Positions 23,549 through 33,800 of a DNA stretch of 49,450 nucleotides are shown here, piece by piece. Positions within the stretch are counted from its first letter, which is position 1. The number at the start of each line of letters is the position of its first letter. Source of the stretch: Scatosoma sp045127595 (lineage in GTDB: Bacteria > Bacillota > Clostridia > Christensenellales > Borkfalkiaceae); the NCBI GenBank assembly GCA_045127595.1, contig JBGVQS010000029.1, positions 1 through 49,450 on the forward strand, written 5' to 3'. A model generated the notes under the pieces. That model saw nothing but the letters and a program-made list of their open reading frames with translations, ran no database searches and was not told where the DNA came from. The translations under genes and the position numbers were made by a program.

Positions 23549-24934
23549 TTATTTTTGCCGTAAGTTTAATTCTTTTAACATCTGCCCGACGTACTGCACG
23601 GGGATCAGTTCGATTTTGCCTTTGAACTTTTCACAGTTCTTTATATTTTTTGCAGGCAAAATCACTCGTTTAAAGCCCGTTTTTATACATTCGTTTACCC
23701 GCTTGTCCGCATAGGTTACGGGACGGATTTCCCCCGTTAAACCCACTTCGCCAAACACAGCCGTGTACTTGTCGATCGGCACGTCATTTGCCGCCGAAGC
23801 AAGCGCCGCGCAAATCGCTAAATCGACGGACGGTTCGGCAAGCTTTATGCCGCCCATTGCATTCACGTACACGTCCGACGAAAAGAAGGGGATTCCGCAA
23901 CGCTTTTCAAGCACCGCAATCAGTACCACAAGCTTGTTGTAATCTACGCCAAGGCTCATTCTGCGCGGCATACCGTATGCGGTTTTGGCAATCAGCGTTT
24001 GAATTTCTACGTTCATACAACGGTTGCCGCTTTCCGACGGCGTAACCGCCGAGCCCGCCGCAAGTCCGCGCGTTTCCGATAAAAATAACTGCGAATAATC
24101 GCGCACGCTTTTCAAGCCGACGTCCGTCATCTCGAACACGCCTACCTCTTGTGCTGAACCAAAACGGTTTTTGACCGCGCGCAACAGCTTGAAATTGTCT
24201 TCCTGCTGCCCTTCAAAATAGAGCACCGTGTCCATGATATGTTCAAGGACTTTTGGCCCGGCAAGCGCGCCTTCTTTGGTTACGTGCCCGATAATGAAAA
24301 AGGTAATATTACGGGATTTGGCAATACGCATCAGCTTTGCGGCGCATTCCCGCACCTGCCCGACCGAGCCTGCCGCCCCCGACAGCGCTTCCGTATAAAT
24401 CGCTTGAACCGAGTCGATGATAACAAACTCGCTTTCACCTAAATTTGCTTCAATATCTTCTAAACAGGTTTCGTTTAACAGCAATAAATTGTCGGAATTA
24501 AGTTCCAAACGTTCGCAGCGCATTTTGACCTGCGAACAGCTTTCTTCCGCGGAAACGTACAAGGTTTTGTGCGTTTTAGAAAGGTGTGCGGATACCTGCG
24601 TGAGTAGGGTGGATTTCCCGATACCGGGATCGCCGCCAAGCAGCACGAGCGAGCCGCGCACAATACCGCCGCCGAGTACGGTGTCAAATTCGGAAATACC
24701 GCTTGAAACGCGGTCGAATTTTTCATAACGGACCTTGGAGAGCGGAATTGCACGGTTTTGTAAAACGGAAACACCTGTCCGAGCCGCAGCTTGCGGCGTT
24801 TCCGCGCGGACGAGTTCTTCTTGCATGGTATTAAAGCTGCCGCAATCGGGGCATCTTCCCAACCATTTGGGCGCGATCGAACCGCATTCCGTACAAACGA
24901 AACGGCTCGTGGGGGATTTGGATTTTGTCGCCAT
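23549..24934 (-). CDS. radA: DNA repair protein RadA (Sms)
   Basis: RadA is a RecA-like, DnaB-type hexameric helicase that helps branch migration in recombination and repair. In 461 residues: an N-terminal zinc finger FVCTECGSIAPKWLGRCPDC, Walker A GGDPGIGKSTLL, the RadA-specific VKNRFGSAQEVGVF (the KNRFG motif) and a C-terminal Lon-protease-like domain (GVDYNKLVVLIAVLEKRCG to AVFGEVGLTGEIRPV). All parts are complete. It is the last gene of the rqcP-ispDF-radA operon, starting 10 bases after the ispDF stop with AAGGAG at its front. Confidence 0.96.
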   Translation of the reverse strand: MATKSKSPTSRFVCTECGSIAPKWLGRCPDCGSFNTMQEELVRAETPQAAARTGVSVLQNRAIPLSKVRYEKFDRVSSGISEFDTVLGGGIVRGSLVLLGGDPGIGKSTLLTQVSAHLSKTHKTLYVSAEESCSQVKMRCERLELNSDNLLLLNETCLEDIEANLGESEFVIIDSVQAIYTEALSGAAGSVGQVRECAAKLMRIAKSRNITFFIIGHVTKEGALAGPKVLEHIMDTVLYFEGQQEDNFKLLRAVKNRFGSAQEVGVFEMTDVGLKSVRDYSQLFLSETRGLAAGSAVTPSESGNRCMNVEIQTLIAKTAYGMPRRMSLGVDYNKLVVLIAVLEKRCGIPFFSSDVYVNAMGGIKLAEPSVDLAICAALASAANDVPIDKYTAVFGEVGLTGEIRPVTYADKRVNECIKTGFKRVILPAKNIKNCEKFKGKIELIPVQYVGQMLKELNLRQK

Positions 24935-24944
24935 AAAATACTCC

Positions 24945-26081
24945 TTACAATTCGCGCAACAACACGTACGCGTTTACGGTAATGCCCTTGCCCTCGCCGA
25001 CGTAGCCAAGTCCCTCGTTCGTGCCGGCGGTAATACCGATACGGCTTGGATCAAGGCGTAAAACGCCCGAAAGGAAATTTTTCATCTCGTCGATATATTT
25101 TGCCAAACGGGGCTTTTCCGCTTGAATGGCAACGGACAGGTTTTGCGCGGCAAAGCCTTTTTCTTTGATGAGCGCAACGACGTTTTCAAGCATTTTCATG
25201 GAGTCGGCGTTTTTCCAACGCTCGTCGGTGTCGGGGAAATAATGCCCGATATCCTTCAAGCCCGCCGCCGAAAGCAGTGCGTCCATAACCGCATGTACAA
25301 GCACGTCGCCGTCGCTATGGGCAATCAGTCCGCTTTCCGACGGAATTTTTACCCCAGCCAGCAGGATAAAATCCTGCGGTTTCCCGAACGCATGGGTATC
25401 TATGCCGAAGCCGCACCGCGCGTATGCGTTTTGGAAGTCTTGCGCAAAGGTAAGCTTTTTATTTTCCGCACTGCCGTCGCAAAGGACGGGCGCACCGCAA
25501 AAACGCGCGAACACGGAAGAATCGTCCGTGTAGGTCTGATCGTTGAGCTGAAAGGCGGTTGTATACGCCGCCGTGATATTTTCACGGAAAAAGCCTTGCG
25601 GAGTTTGTAACTGCCGCAGGGTAGTGCGATCGGGTACGGAACAAATTTTGTTTCCGTTGACGAGCGCAACCGTATCCGAAAGGGGAATCGAGCAAATTCC
25701 GCTACCATGCGTTTTTACGCTCTGTATGCAATTTTCAATGATTGTACGGGTAACGAACGGGCGCGCGCCGTCGTGAATCAGCACGATTTCCGATTTTGCC
25801 ACCTGTAAGCCGTTGTAAACGGAATGAGATCTATCATCTCCGCCGAGCACGACGCTTGTCCTTGCAAAGGGCGCACAAATGGCTTTGATCTGCGCTTCGT
25901 CCTGCGCGGAAGCGGTAACGATAATTTCGTCAATCGCAGGGAAATCAAAGGCGGCTATGGTCATTTCGAGCGCGGTTTTTCCTGCAAAGGGCACGAGTAG
26001 CTTGTTTGTTGGAAACCCTGCGCGGCAGCCCTTTCCCGCCCCGCAAATAATTGCGCATACCGTTTGTCTTTCGTTTGTCAT
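24945..26081 (-). CDS. ispDF: Bifunctional IspD/IspF isoprenoid enzyme
   Basis: One 378-residue chain joins two steps of the MEP isoprenoid pathway. IspD (residues about 1-222) links CTP and methylerythritol phosphate; IspF (about 225-378) makes the cyclodiphosphate. The IspD part has AIICGAGKGCRAG as nucleotide loop (the common form is AAGxGxRMG), VLIHDGARPFV and LRQLQTPQGF. The IspF part has GFGIDTHAF, GVKIPSESGLIAHSDGDVLVHA (metal ligands), DIGHYFPDTD and ITAGTNEGLGYVG. Fused IspDF is known in several groups and is thought to save a missing IspE contact. It overlaps the upstream rqcP stop by four bases (ATGA), so the two are coupled. Confidence 0.95.
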   Translation of the reverse strand: MTNERQTVCAIICGAGKGCRAGFPTNKLLVPFAGKTALEMTIAAFDFPAIDEIIVTASAQDEAQIKAICAPFARTSVVLGGDDRSHSVYNGLQVAKSEIVLIHDGARPFVTRTIIENCIQSVKTHGSGICSIPLSDTVALVNGNKICSVPDRTTLRQLQTPQGFFRENITAAYTTAFQLNDQTYTDDSSVFARFCGAPVLCDGSAENKKLTFAQDFQNAYARCGFGIDTHAFGKPQDFILLAGVKIPSESGLIAHSDGDVLVHAVMDALLSAAGLKDIGHYFPDTDERWKNADSMKMLENVVALIKEKGFAAQNLSVAIQAEKPRLAKYIDEMKNFLSGVLRLDPSRIGITAGTNEGLGYVGEGKGITVNAYVLLREL

Positions 26082-26320
26082 GCTATCACCTCGTATAAAG
26101 AAGCGGCTTCTTCCTTTTTCACCGTTTCCTTGATATTGATAATGCGAAATTTTAGTACGCCCGTAGCGTACAAGATTTCCACCACGTCGCCGATTTTGAC
26201 GTTTGTGGAGGGCTTGGCGGGCTTGCCGTTAATGACAACCTTTTCTTCCGTACAAGCTTCCTGCGCGACCGTGCGGCGTTTTAAAATGCGGGACACCTTT
26301 AAAAATTTGTCGATTCGCAT
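26078..26320 (-). CDS. rqcP: S4-domain RNA-binding protein RqcP (YabO family)
   Basis: An 80-residue S4-domain protein. MRIDKFLKVSRILKRRTVAQEAC is the RNA-binding helix pair; VVINGKPAKPSTNVKIGDVVEI is the typical S4 loop. RqcP binds stalled 50S subunits near peptidyl-tRNA and works with RqcH in adding alanine tails to stuck chains (ribosome quality control). I chose ATG 26320, preceded by AAAGGAG, because the longer frame reaches into the promoter. It is the first gene of the operon. A different S4 protein such as an Hsp15-like protein is possible but less likely at this size. Confidence 0.9.
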   Translation of the reverse strand: MRIDKFLKVSRILKRRTVAQEACTEEKVVINGKPAKPSTNVKIGDVVEILYATGVLKFRIINIKETVKKEEAASLYEVIA

Positions 26321-26354
26321 TAGTATACTCCTTTTTTGGGAAAATTTTAAAATT

Positions 26355-26384
26355 TTTATACAAGCTTTCAAAAATGCTTGACAA
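26355..26384 (-). promoter_or_regulatory. Promoter of rqcP-ispDF-radA, back-to-back with the rpoB promoter
   Basis: Minus strand: TTGTCA (26384-26379), 18-base spacer, TATAAA (26360-26355). Its -35 box overlaps the -35 box of the rpoB promoter (26378-26383), so the two RNA polymerases would exclude each other. Confidence 0.6.
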
Positions 26385-26406
26385 CTTTTTTTCGAAGGGA
26401 TATAAT
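26378..26406 (+). promoter_or_regulatory. Consensus promoter of rpoBC
   Basis: TTGACA (26378-26383), 17-base spacer, TATAAT (26401-26406), both exact. Transcription would begin near 26413, giving a leader of about 360 bases. Confidence 0.85.
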
Positions 26407-26412
26407 TAGATA

Positions 26413-26770
26413 ATGTATCATTATGCTTATGATGGCGTAATGTCGCTCCAAAGTAAATTTTTGGAGTGAAAATAAGGGCGAAAAACCGCTAAAAAAGGGG
26501 GATTTGCGCCGAAAAATCCTTTCAATATATATATTATACACGAAAGGACGCCAAAAGTAAAGCGTAGAATATAAAAATTTTCAAGCTGTAAAAAATTTTC
26601 GGGGTATTTGCTGAAAAGATATATGCAAACGCCGAAGAAGATATACGTTTTTCCGATGAAAAGATATACTCGGGGGACGGCGTTTCCAAACAAGACAAAA
26701 ATACGATTTTTATCGATGAAAAGATATACTCGGTAAATCGCCTGAAAAAACAAGGAGAAAACAAACAAAA
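26413..26770 (+). promoter_or_regulatory. Long rpoB leader with repeated GAAAAGATATA motif
   Basis: No ordinary gene. CTCCAAA and TTTGGAG (26446-26466) form a hairpin near the 5' end. Later the element GATGAAAAGATATACTCGG occurs twice, 60 bases apart (26655-26673 and 26715-26733), with two weaker copies at about 26610 (GCTGAAAAGATATATGC) and 26632 (GCCGAAGAAGATATACG). A 37-codon frame (26623-26736, starting MQTPKKIYVFPMKRYTRG) spans the repeats and stops 34 bases before rpoB; it lacks a good ribosome site. The region may be a regulatory leader for RNA polymerase synthesis. No known riboswitch was recognised. Confidence 0.55.
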
Positions 26771-29700
26771 ATGGAATTACCCGTTGTCAAGTATGGCAAA
26801 ACCGAAAGAAAAAAATTCGGTTCTATCAACGAAGTAATCGACATTCCCGATCTCGTTGAAATTCAAAAAGACAGCTACAATACCTTTATCGAAGAAGGCA
26901 TTGCGGAAGTCTTTGAGGATTTCTCCCCGATCACCGATTACTCCGACCATTTCGAGCTTTATTTTTTAGAGCATAGATTTGGCGATAAACCCAAATACGA
27001 CGAGAAAGAGTGTCGTACGCGCGACGCTACGTATGCGTTGCCCCTTCGCGTCAAGGTACGTCTTGTAAACAAGGTCAAGAACGAAGTTCTCGATCAAGAA
27101 GTGTTTATGGGCGATTTGCCTTTGATGACCGAAAACGGCGCGTTCATCATCAACGGTGCGGAACGTGTTATCGTTTCCCAGCTCGTACGTTCTCCCGGCG
27201 TATACAACGCGTCGAGCAAGGACAAGACCGGTAAGGAAATGTTCGCGACGACCGTGATGCCCAACCGCGGCGCATGGCTCGAACTCGAACAGGACGCGCA
27301 GGACGCGCTCTACGTTCGCGTAGACAGAAAGAAAAAATTGTGCATCACCGTGCTTTTGCGTGCGCTCGGCTACGGTTCTAACCGTGCGATTGAAGACTTG
27401 TTCCCCGGGGACAAGATCATTGCGGCTACGCTTGCAAAAGATACGGCAAAGAGCGAATCGGACGGTTTGTACGAACTGTACCGCCGTCTTCGTCCCGGCG
27501 AAGCGCCTACGGAAGATTCCGTAAGGGCGCACCTTTTCAATCTCTTCTTTGATCCTCGCCGTTACGATATTGCGAAGGTGGGCAGATATAAGTATAATAA
27601 AAAGCTCAACCTTGCGTACCGTTTGGCAGGTTGCAGAGTCGCGGATACGGTCATCAACCCCGAAACGGGCGAAGTGATCGCAAACGAAGGGGAAAAGATT
27701 TCCGAAAAGCAGGCTTTGGAAATCCAAAACTGCGGTATCAACGAAATCTTCGTACTCGTGGACGATCCCGAAGATGGGGAAATCCGCCACAAGCTCATTG
27801 CGAATAACGTAGTGGATTTTGCAGCGATTTCCGACGTTCCCGTACAGGCGAGAGCGAAAGACTTCGGTCTTCTTCCCACCGTATATTATCCCAACTATAA
27901 ATTCTCGAAGTTGATCGCGGAAGAATGCGCGAACTTGACGGTAGAAGAAGTAGCGGAAAAATACGTGGACGATATTAACGCGTTGTATTACACGACGGAA
28001 AAGGCGGAAGAACCGGACGAAAAGCCGGAAGAAAAGAAGAACAGAGAAAAGAGAAGGGACAACCGTCGCAAATTTGTTGCGGCTTGTAAGCTGTTCCACG
28101 AAGTGCTTTTCTCCGAACATCCCGTTCCCACGAAGGCGCAGAAGAAAGAAATGCGTCCCCTTATCGACAAGCTTTGCCATAAGCACGTTACGGTAGACGA
28201 TATCGTTGCGTCCATTTCCACCAACTTGGATTTGAAATACGGCATCGGCACGATCGACAATATCGACCACCTTGGCAACCGCCGTGTGCGTTCCGTTGGC
28301 GAATTGTTACAAAACCAACTTCGCGTAGGTATTGCAAGACTCGAAAGATTGATTAAAGAAAGAATGGCGACGCAAGATCCCATGGAAATTACGCCGTCCG
28401 CACTCATCAATATCCGTCCGGTATCGGCGGTGATCCGTGAATTCTTCGGCTCTTCGCAGTTGTCGCAATTCATGGACCAAACCAACCCGATTGCAGAACT
28501 TACGCACAAGCGTAAACTTTCCGCGCTCGGTCCCGGCGGTTTGAACAGAGACCGTGCTACCTTCGAAGTGCGCGATATTCACCATACCCATTACGGCCGT
28601 ATGTGTCCTATCGAAACGCCCGAAGGTCAAAACATCGGTCTTATCACGTCGCTTGCTACGTTTGCAAAAGTAAACGAATACGGCTTTATCATGAGCCCGT
28701 ACAGAAGAATAGATAAAGAAACGGGTATCGTTACCGAACACGTAGATTATCTTACCGCGGACGAAGAAGATAAGTATATCGTTGCACAGGCAAACGAACC
28801 TTTGGACGAAGCTGGTCATTTCATCAACGAACGCGTAGGCTGCCGTCATCAAAACGACATTACCGAAATGCCTCGCGAAAAGATGGACTATATGGACGTT
28901 TCGCCCAAGCAGCTCGTTTCCGTTGCTGCGGCGTTGATTCCTTTCCTTGAAAACGACGATACCAACCGTGCGCTCATGGGTTCGAACATGCAACGTCAGG
29001 CAGTTCCTCTTTTGAAAACGGAATCGGCAATCGTTGCAACGGGTATCGAAAGCTCTATCGCGCAATATTCGGGGGTTATCGTTACGGCGAAAGAACCCGG
29101 CGTAGTTGTTTCCTGTTCTTCCAACATGATCAAAATTCAGGAAGACGACGGCACGATCCGCGAATATCCCTTGAAGAAGTTCGAACGCTCCAACGCAGGT
29201 ACTTGCTTGAATCAGCGTCCTATCGTTGCGACGGGCGACAGAGTCTTCAAAAACGAAATTATCGCAGACGGTCCTTCGACGAACAACGGGGAACTTGCGC
29301 TCGGTAAAAACATTCTCATCGGGTATATGGAATGGGAAGGTTACAACTACGAAGACGCTATCTTGCTTTCCGAAAAGCTCGTACAAGACGACGTGTTCAC
29401 GTCCATTCATATCGAAGAATATGAAACGGAAGCGCGCGACACCAAGCTTGGTCCTGAAGAAATTACCCGTGATATTCCCAACGTCGGCGACGACGCATTG
29501 AAGGATCTCGACGAAGACGGTATCATTCGTATCGGTGCGGAAATCCAAAGCGGCGACATTCTCGTTGGTAAGGTTTCTCCGAAAGGCGAAGCGGAACTCA
29601 CGCCCGAAGAAAGACTTCTTCGCGCGATCTTCGGCGAAAAATCGAGAGAAGTTCGCGATACGTCTTTAAAAGTACCCCACGGCGAAGGCGGCGTGGTTGT

Positions 29701-30796
29701 AGACGTTAAAGTATTCACGAGAGAGAACAAAGACGAACTCGAACCGGGCGTAAACAAGCTCGTTCGCGTATATATTGCGCAGAAGCGTAAGATCCAGGTC
29801 GGCGATAAGATGGCAGGCCGCCACGGTAACAAGGGCGTTATCTCCCGCGTGCTTTCGCAAGCGGATATGCCTTTCCTTGCAGACGGTACGCCGTTGCAAA
29901 TCTTGTTGAACCCCTTGGGCGTTCCTTCGCGTATGAACATCGGTCAGGTTCTCGAAGTGCACCTTGGCTACGTTTGTAAGCAACTCGGCTGGAAGATTGC
30001 AACGCCCGTATTCGACGGCGCGACCGAGAAAGATCTCGAAGTGCTCTTCCGCGAAAATAACCTTTTGAACCCCGACGGCAAAGTTGACGGTAAATTCCAA
30101 GTCTTCGACGGTAGAACGGGCGAAGCGTTTGAAAACCGCGTAACCATCGGCGTTCAATATATGATTAAACTTATCCACCTCGTTGACGATAAGATTCACG
30201 CGCGTGCAATCGGTCCTTATTCGCTCGTTACGCAGCAGCCTCTCGGCGGTAAAGCGCAGTTCGGCGGCCAGCGTTTCGGGGAAATGGAAGTTTGGGCACT
30301 CGAAGCATACGGCGCAGCGCATATCTTGCAGGAAATCTTGACGGTTAAGTCGGACGACATTGTAGGACGTGTGAAGACGTACGAATCGATCGTTCGCGGC
30401 GAAAATATCTCCGAACCGGGCATTCCCGAAGCGTTCAAGGTATTGCTGAAAGAATTGCAATCTCTTGCGCTCGACGTGAAAGTGCTTACCGAATCGGGTG
30501 ATGAACTCGTGATCCGCGAAGTGGAAGAGGAAGAAGATTCCCGCGATTCCGCTGCAAGCCGCAGAGAAGCGCTCAAAGACGAAGAATTCGAAGAACTCGA
30601 CTTCAGCGTGGACGACGATGACGACGAAGAAAGCGAATTTGACGTTAAGTCTATCTTTGAAGAAGAAGGGGACGACGAGGACGATTTCAACATCTCCGAA
30701 TCGGACGACGACGGCTTTGAAGACGAGGACGATGATGACGATTTCGGCTTCGGCAAACTGTTTGACGACGATGATTCGTTCGACGACGAAGAGTAA
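26771..30796 (+). CDS. rpoB: RNA polymerase beta subunit with long acidic C-terminal tail
   Basis: The beta subunit of RNA polymerase, 1,341 residues, longer than the roughly 1,190-1,240 usual in Bacillota. The N-terminus YGKTERKKFGSINEVIDIPD, the rifampicin pocket FFGSSQLSQFMDQTNP, GRMCPIETPEGQNIGLI, KVSPKGEAELTPEE and AGRHGNKGVIS are all present. Two oddities: a charged linker near residues 410-430 (EEPDEKPEEKKNREKRRDNR), and the last 90 residues (from 1252), of which 50 are Asp or Glu and which end in DDDDSFDDEE. In the rifampicin cluster the usual HKRR is HKRK (K582). Ribosome site AAGGAG precedes the start. Genes rplJ and rplL, normal upstream neighbours, are absent. Confidence 0.97.
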   Translation: MELPVVKYGKTERKKFGSINEVIDIPDLVEIQKDSYNTFIEEGIAEVFEDFSPITDYSDHFELYFLEHRFGDKPKYDEKECRTRDATYALPLRVKVRLVNKVKNEVLDQEVFMGDLPLMTENGAFIINGAERVIVSQLVRSPGVYNASSKDKTGKEMFATTVMPNRGAWLELEQDAQDALYVRVDRKKKLCITVLLRALGYGSNRAIEDLFPGDKIIAATLAKDTAKSESDGLYELYRRLRPGEAPTEDSVRAHLFNLFFDPRRYDIAKVGRYKYNKKLNLAYRLAGCRVADTVINPETGEVIANEGEKISEKQALEIQNCGINEIFVLVDDPEDGEIRHKLIANNVVDFAAISDVPVQARAKDFGLLPTVYYPNYKFSKLIAEECANLTVEEVAEKYVDDINALYYTTEKAEEPDEKPEEKKNREKRRDNRRKFVAACKLFHEVLFSEHPVPTKAQKKEMRPLIDKLCHKHVTVDDIVASISTNLDLKYGIGTIDNIDHLGNRRVRSVGELLQNQLRVGIARLERLIKERMATQDPMEITPSALINIRPVSAVIREFFGSSQLSQFMDQTNPIAELTHKRKLSALGPGGLNRDRATFEVRDIHHTHYGRMCPIETPEGQNIGLITSLATFAKVNEYGFIMSPYRRIDKETGIVTEHVDYLTADEEDKYIVAQANEPLDEAGHFINERVGCRHQNDITEMPREKMDYMDVSPKQLVSVAAALIPFLENDDTNRALMGSNMQRQAVPLLKTESAIVATGIESSIAQYSGVIVTAKEPGVVVSCSSNMIKIQEDDGTIREYPLKKFERSNAGTCLNQRPIVATGDRVFKNEIIADGPSTNNGELALGKNILIGYMEWEGYNYEDAILLSEKLVQDDVFTSIHIEEYETEARDTKLGPEEITRDIPNVGDDALKDLDEDGIIRIGAEIQSGDILVGKVSPKGEAELTPEERLLRAIFGEKSREVRDTSLKVPHGEGGVVVDVKVFTRENKDELEPGVNKLVRVYIAQKRKIQVGDKMAGRHGNKGVISRVLSQADMPFLADGTPLQILLNPLGVPSRMNIGQVLEVHLGYVCKQLGWKIATPVFDGATEKDLEVLFRENNLLNPDGKVDGKFQVFDGRTGEAFENRVTIGVQYMIKLIHLVDDKIHARAIGPYSLVTQQPLGGKAQFGGQRFGEMEVWALEAYGAAHILQEILTVKSDDIVGRVKTYESIVRGENISEPGIPEAFKVLLKELQSLALDVKVLTESGDELVIREVEEEEDSRDSAASRREALKDEEFEELDFSVDDDDDEESEFDVKSIFEEEGDDEDDFNISESDDDGFEDEDDDDDFGFGKLFDDDDSFDDEE

Positions 30797-30807
30797 GGAG
30801 GCATACC

Positions 30808-33800
30808 ATGTACGAATTAAACGATTTCAATTCTATTCAAATCAGCATTGCATCTCCGGAAAAAGTCAGAGAATGGTCTTACGGTGAGGTAACCAAACCC
30901 GAAACCATCAACTACCGTACGCAAAAACCCGAAAAGGACGGTCTTTTCTGCGAAAAGATTTTCGGGCCCATGAAAGACTGGGAATGCCATTGCGGTAAAT
31001 ATAAGAGAGTAAAATATAAAGGCCACGTCTGCGAAAAGTGCGGCGTTGAAATTACCCGCGCGAAGGTCAGAAGAGAACGTATGGGGCATATCGAGCTTGC
31101 CGCACCCGTTTCTCATATTTGGTATTTCAAAGGCGTTCCTTCCAAGATCGGCTTATTGCTCAACATGGGCCCTAAGCAGCTTGAACAGGTCATCTATTTC
31201 GCGTCTTACGTGGTAATCAACCCCGGTAGCGTTACCGAACTTGAATATAAGCAGGTTATTACCGATAAGCAGCTCCGTGAAATTGAAGAAAGATACGGCG
31301 ATTCTTCCGTAACCGGCTTGAAGGTCGGTATGGGTGCGGAATCTATCCGCGAGCTGTTGATGGCGGTAGATCTGGATAAGGAATGCGAAGAATGCAAACA
31401 GGCGCTTGAAGAAAGTGCGAACAGCCAAAAAGGCCCTGGTCAAAAAGCGATCAAGGCAATCAAGCGTTTGGAAGTTATCGAATCGTTCAGAAAGAGCGGC
31501 AACCGCCCCGAATGGATGATTTTGACGGTACTTCCCGTAATTCCCCCCGATATTCGTCCGATGGTACAGCTCGACGGCGGTAGATTTGCTACTTCCGACT
31601 TGAACGATTTGTACCGCCGCGTTATCAACCGTAACAACCGCTTGAAGAAGATGATGGAAATCGGCGCGCCCGAAATGATCGTTAAAAATGAAAAGCGTAT
31701 GTTACAGGAAGCGGTAGACGCGCTCATTGATAACGGTCGTCGCGGCAAGGCGCTTTCCGGTCCTTCCAACCGTGATTTGAAATCCTTGTCGGCAATGCTC
31801 CGCGGTAAGCAAGGACGCTTCCGTCAGAACTTGCTCGGTAAACGTGTTGACTATTCCGGCCGTTCGGTTATCGTCGTTGGTCCTGAATTGAAGATTTATC
31901 AATGCGGTTTGCCCAAGGAAATGGCAATCGAGCTTTTCAAGCCGTTCATTATGAAACGTCTTGTTGAAAGCGGTCAATGCCACAACATTAAAACGGCAAA
32001 ACGTGCGGTAGAAAAGGCAAAGGATATGGTTTGGAACGTTCTCGAAGACGTTATCAAGGACCACCCCGTGCTTTTGAACCGTGCTCCTACGTTGCACAGA
32101 TTGTCCATTCAGGCATTCGAACCGGTGCTTATCGAAGGTAGAGCAATTAAAATTTCTCCCCTTGTCTGCGGACCTTTCAACGCCGACTTCGACGGGGACC
32201 AAATGGCAGTGCATCTTCCTTTGAGCGTAGAAGCGCAAGCGGAAGCAAGATTCTTGATGCTTTCCGCAAACAATATCTTGAAGCTGGCTGACGGTAAATC
32301 CGTCATGTCGCCTACGCAAGACATGATTATCGGTGCGTACTGCTTGACCATCAAACGTCAGGAAGAAGGCAAGAAGTACGACGCGCAAGGCCGTCCCGAT
32401 GAAAACGGCGAAGTATATATTCCGCCTATCTATTCATCGGAAAACGAAGCGATTTTGGCTTATCAAAACAAGATCGCGCACGAACAGGACGAAATGTATC
32501 TTAAACGTGTTATCGAGCTTCCCGAAGGAAAATTCGACGACTTGCCGTTACCGTACAGATGTCCCGTTGAAAACAAGGATGGCGAAACGCCTATCAAGTG
32601 CGCGGAAGTGCGTTTGAATCCCGTTACGGGAAAACGCGAAGTTGTCGGTATCATCAAGACTACCATCGGTAGATTGATTTATAACGACGGACTTCCTCAA
32701 GACCTTGGTTTCGTTAAGAGAAACACGCCCGAATCCTATTTGCGCCTTGAACTTGACACCGAATTTATCGGCAATGCAAGAGCAATCGGTAAAAAGCATC
32801 TTTCGCGTATCGTAGAAGCGTCCTTCCGCACGGGGAAAGCGCCTAAAGCGGCGTACGTACTCGACGCGATGAAGGAAAGAGGGTACAAGTACTCCACGCT
32901 TGCCGCTTTGACGACGTCCGTATTCGATATGAAGATTCCCGAAGAAAAGGAAGAAATTATCGAAAATGCGGAAAAGGAAGTTGCAAAGATTTCCAAGAAA
33001 TATGCGCGCGGTCTTTTGAACGAAGACGAACGTTACAGCGCAGTTATCGCGCAGTGGGACGCAGCGACCGACAAGGTTGCAGGCTTGCTGAAAAAGCAGG
33101 GTGAAAGCGACAAGTTTAACCCGATTTGGATGATGGCTGACTCCGGTGCGCGTGGTTCAATCGACCAGATTAAACAGCTTGCAGGTATGCGTGGTCTAAT
33201 GGTTAACCCGCAGGGTAAAAAGATCGAAGTTCCCGTTAAATCCTGTTTCCGTAACGGTCTTTCCGTTCTCGAATACTTCATTTCGTCGCACGGCGGCCGT
33301 AAAGGTTTGACCGATACCGCGTTGAAGACGGCTGACTCGGGTTATCTTACCCGTCGTCTTGTAGACGTTTCGCACGAAATTATCGTTCGTGAAGAAGATT
33401 GCTGCGCAGGCAGAAAGCCCCAAGGTATGGTCGTGAAAGCGATTTACGATACCGTTGGTAAGGAAATCGAAGGCCTTAAATCGAGAATTCTCGGTAGATT
33501 TGCCGCGGAAGACGTGGTAGATCCCGCAACGGGCGAAGTACTTGTTGGCGTAAATCAATTCATTGATGAAAAGGAAGCGGCGGCAATCTGCGACGCAGGC
33601 ATTACCGAAGTTTCCATTCGCAGCGTCTTTGCTTGTACGTCGAGATTCGGCGTTTGTGCGAAGTGCTACGGTAAGAACATGGCTACGACGCTTCCCGTAC
33701 AGGTCGGCGAAGCGGTTGGTACGATCGCGGCGCAGTCCATCGGTGAACCGGGTACTCAGCTTACCATGCGTACCTTCCACACGGGTGGTATCGCGGCGAC

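Noticed and set aside
26623..26736. Small gene of 37 codons in the rpoB leader
   Set aside because: Kept only as a remark: no good ribosome site and the peptide is basic and repetitive because of the DNA repeat. Not enough to call a gene.
26966..29548. Long minus-strand frames (434 and 413 codons) inside rpoB
   Set aside because: They are shadows of the rpoB codon pattern; no recognisable protein and no start signal.
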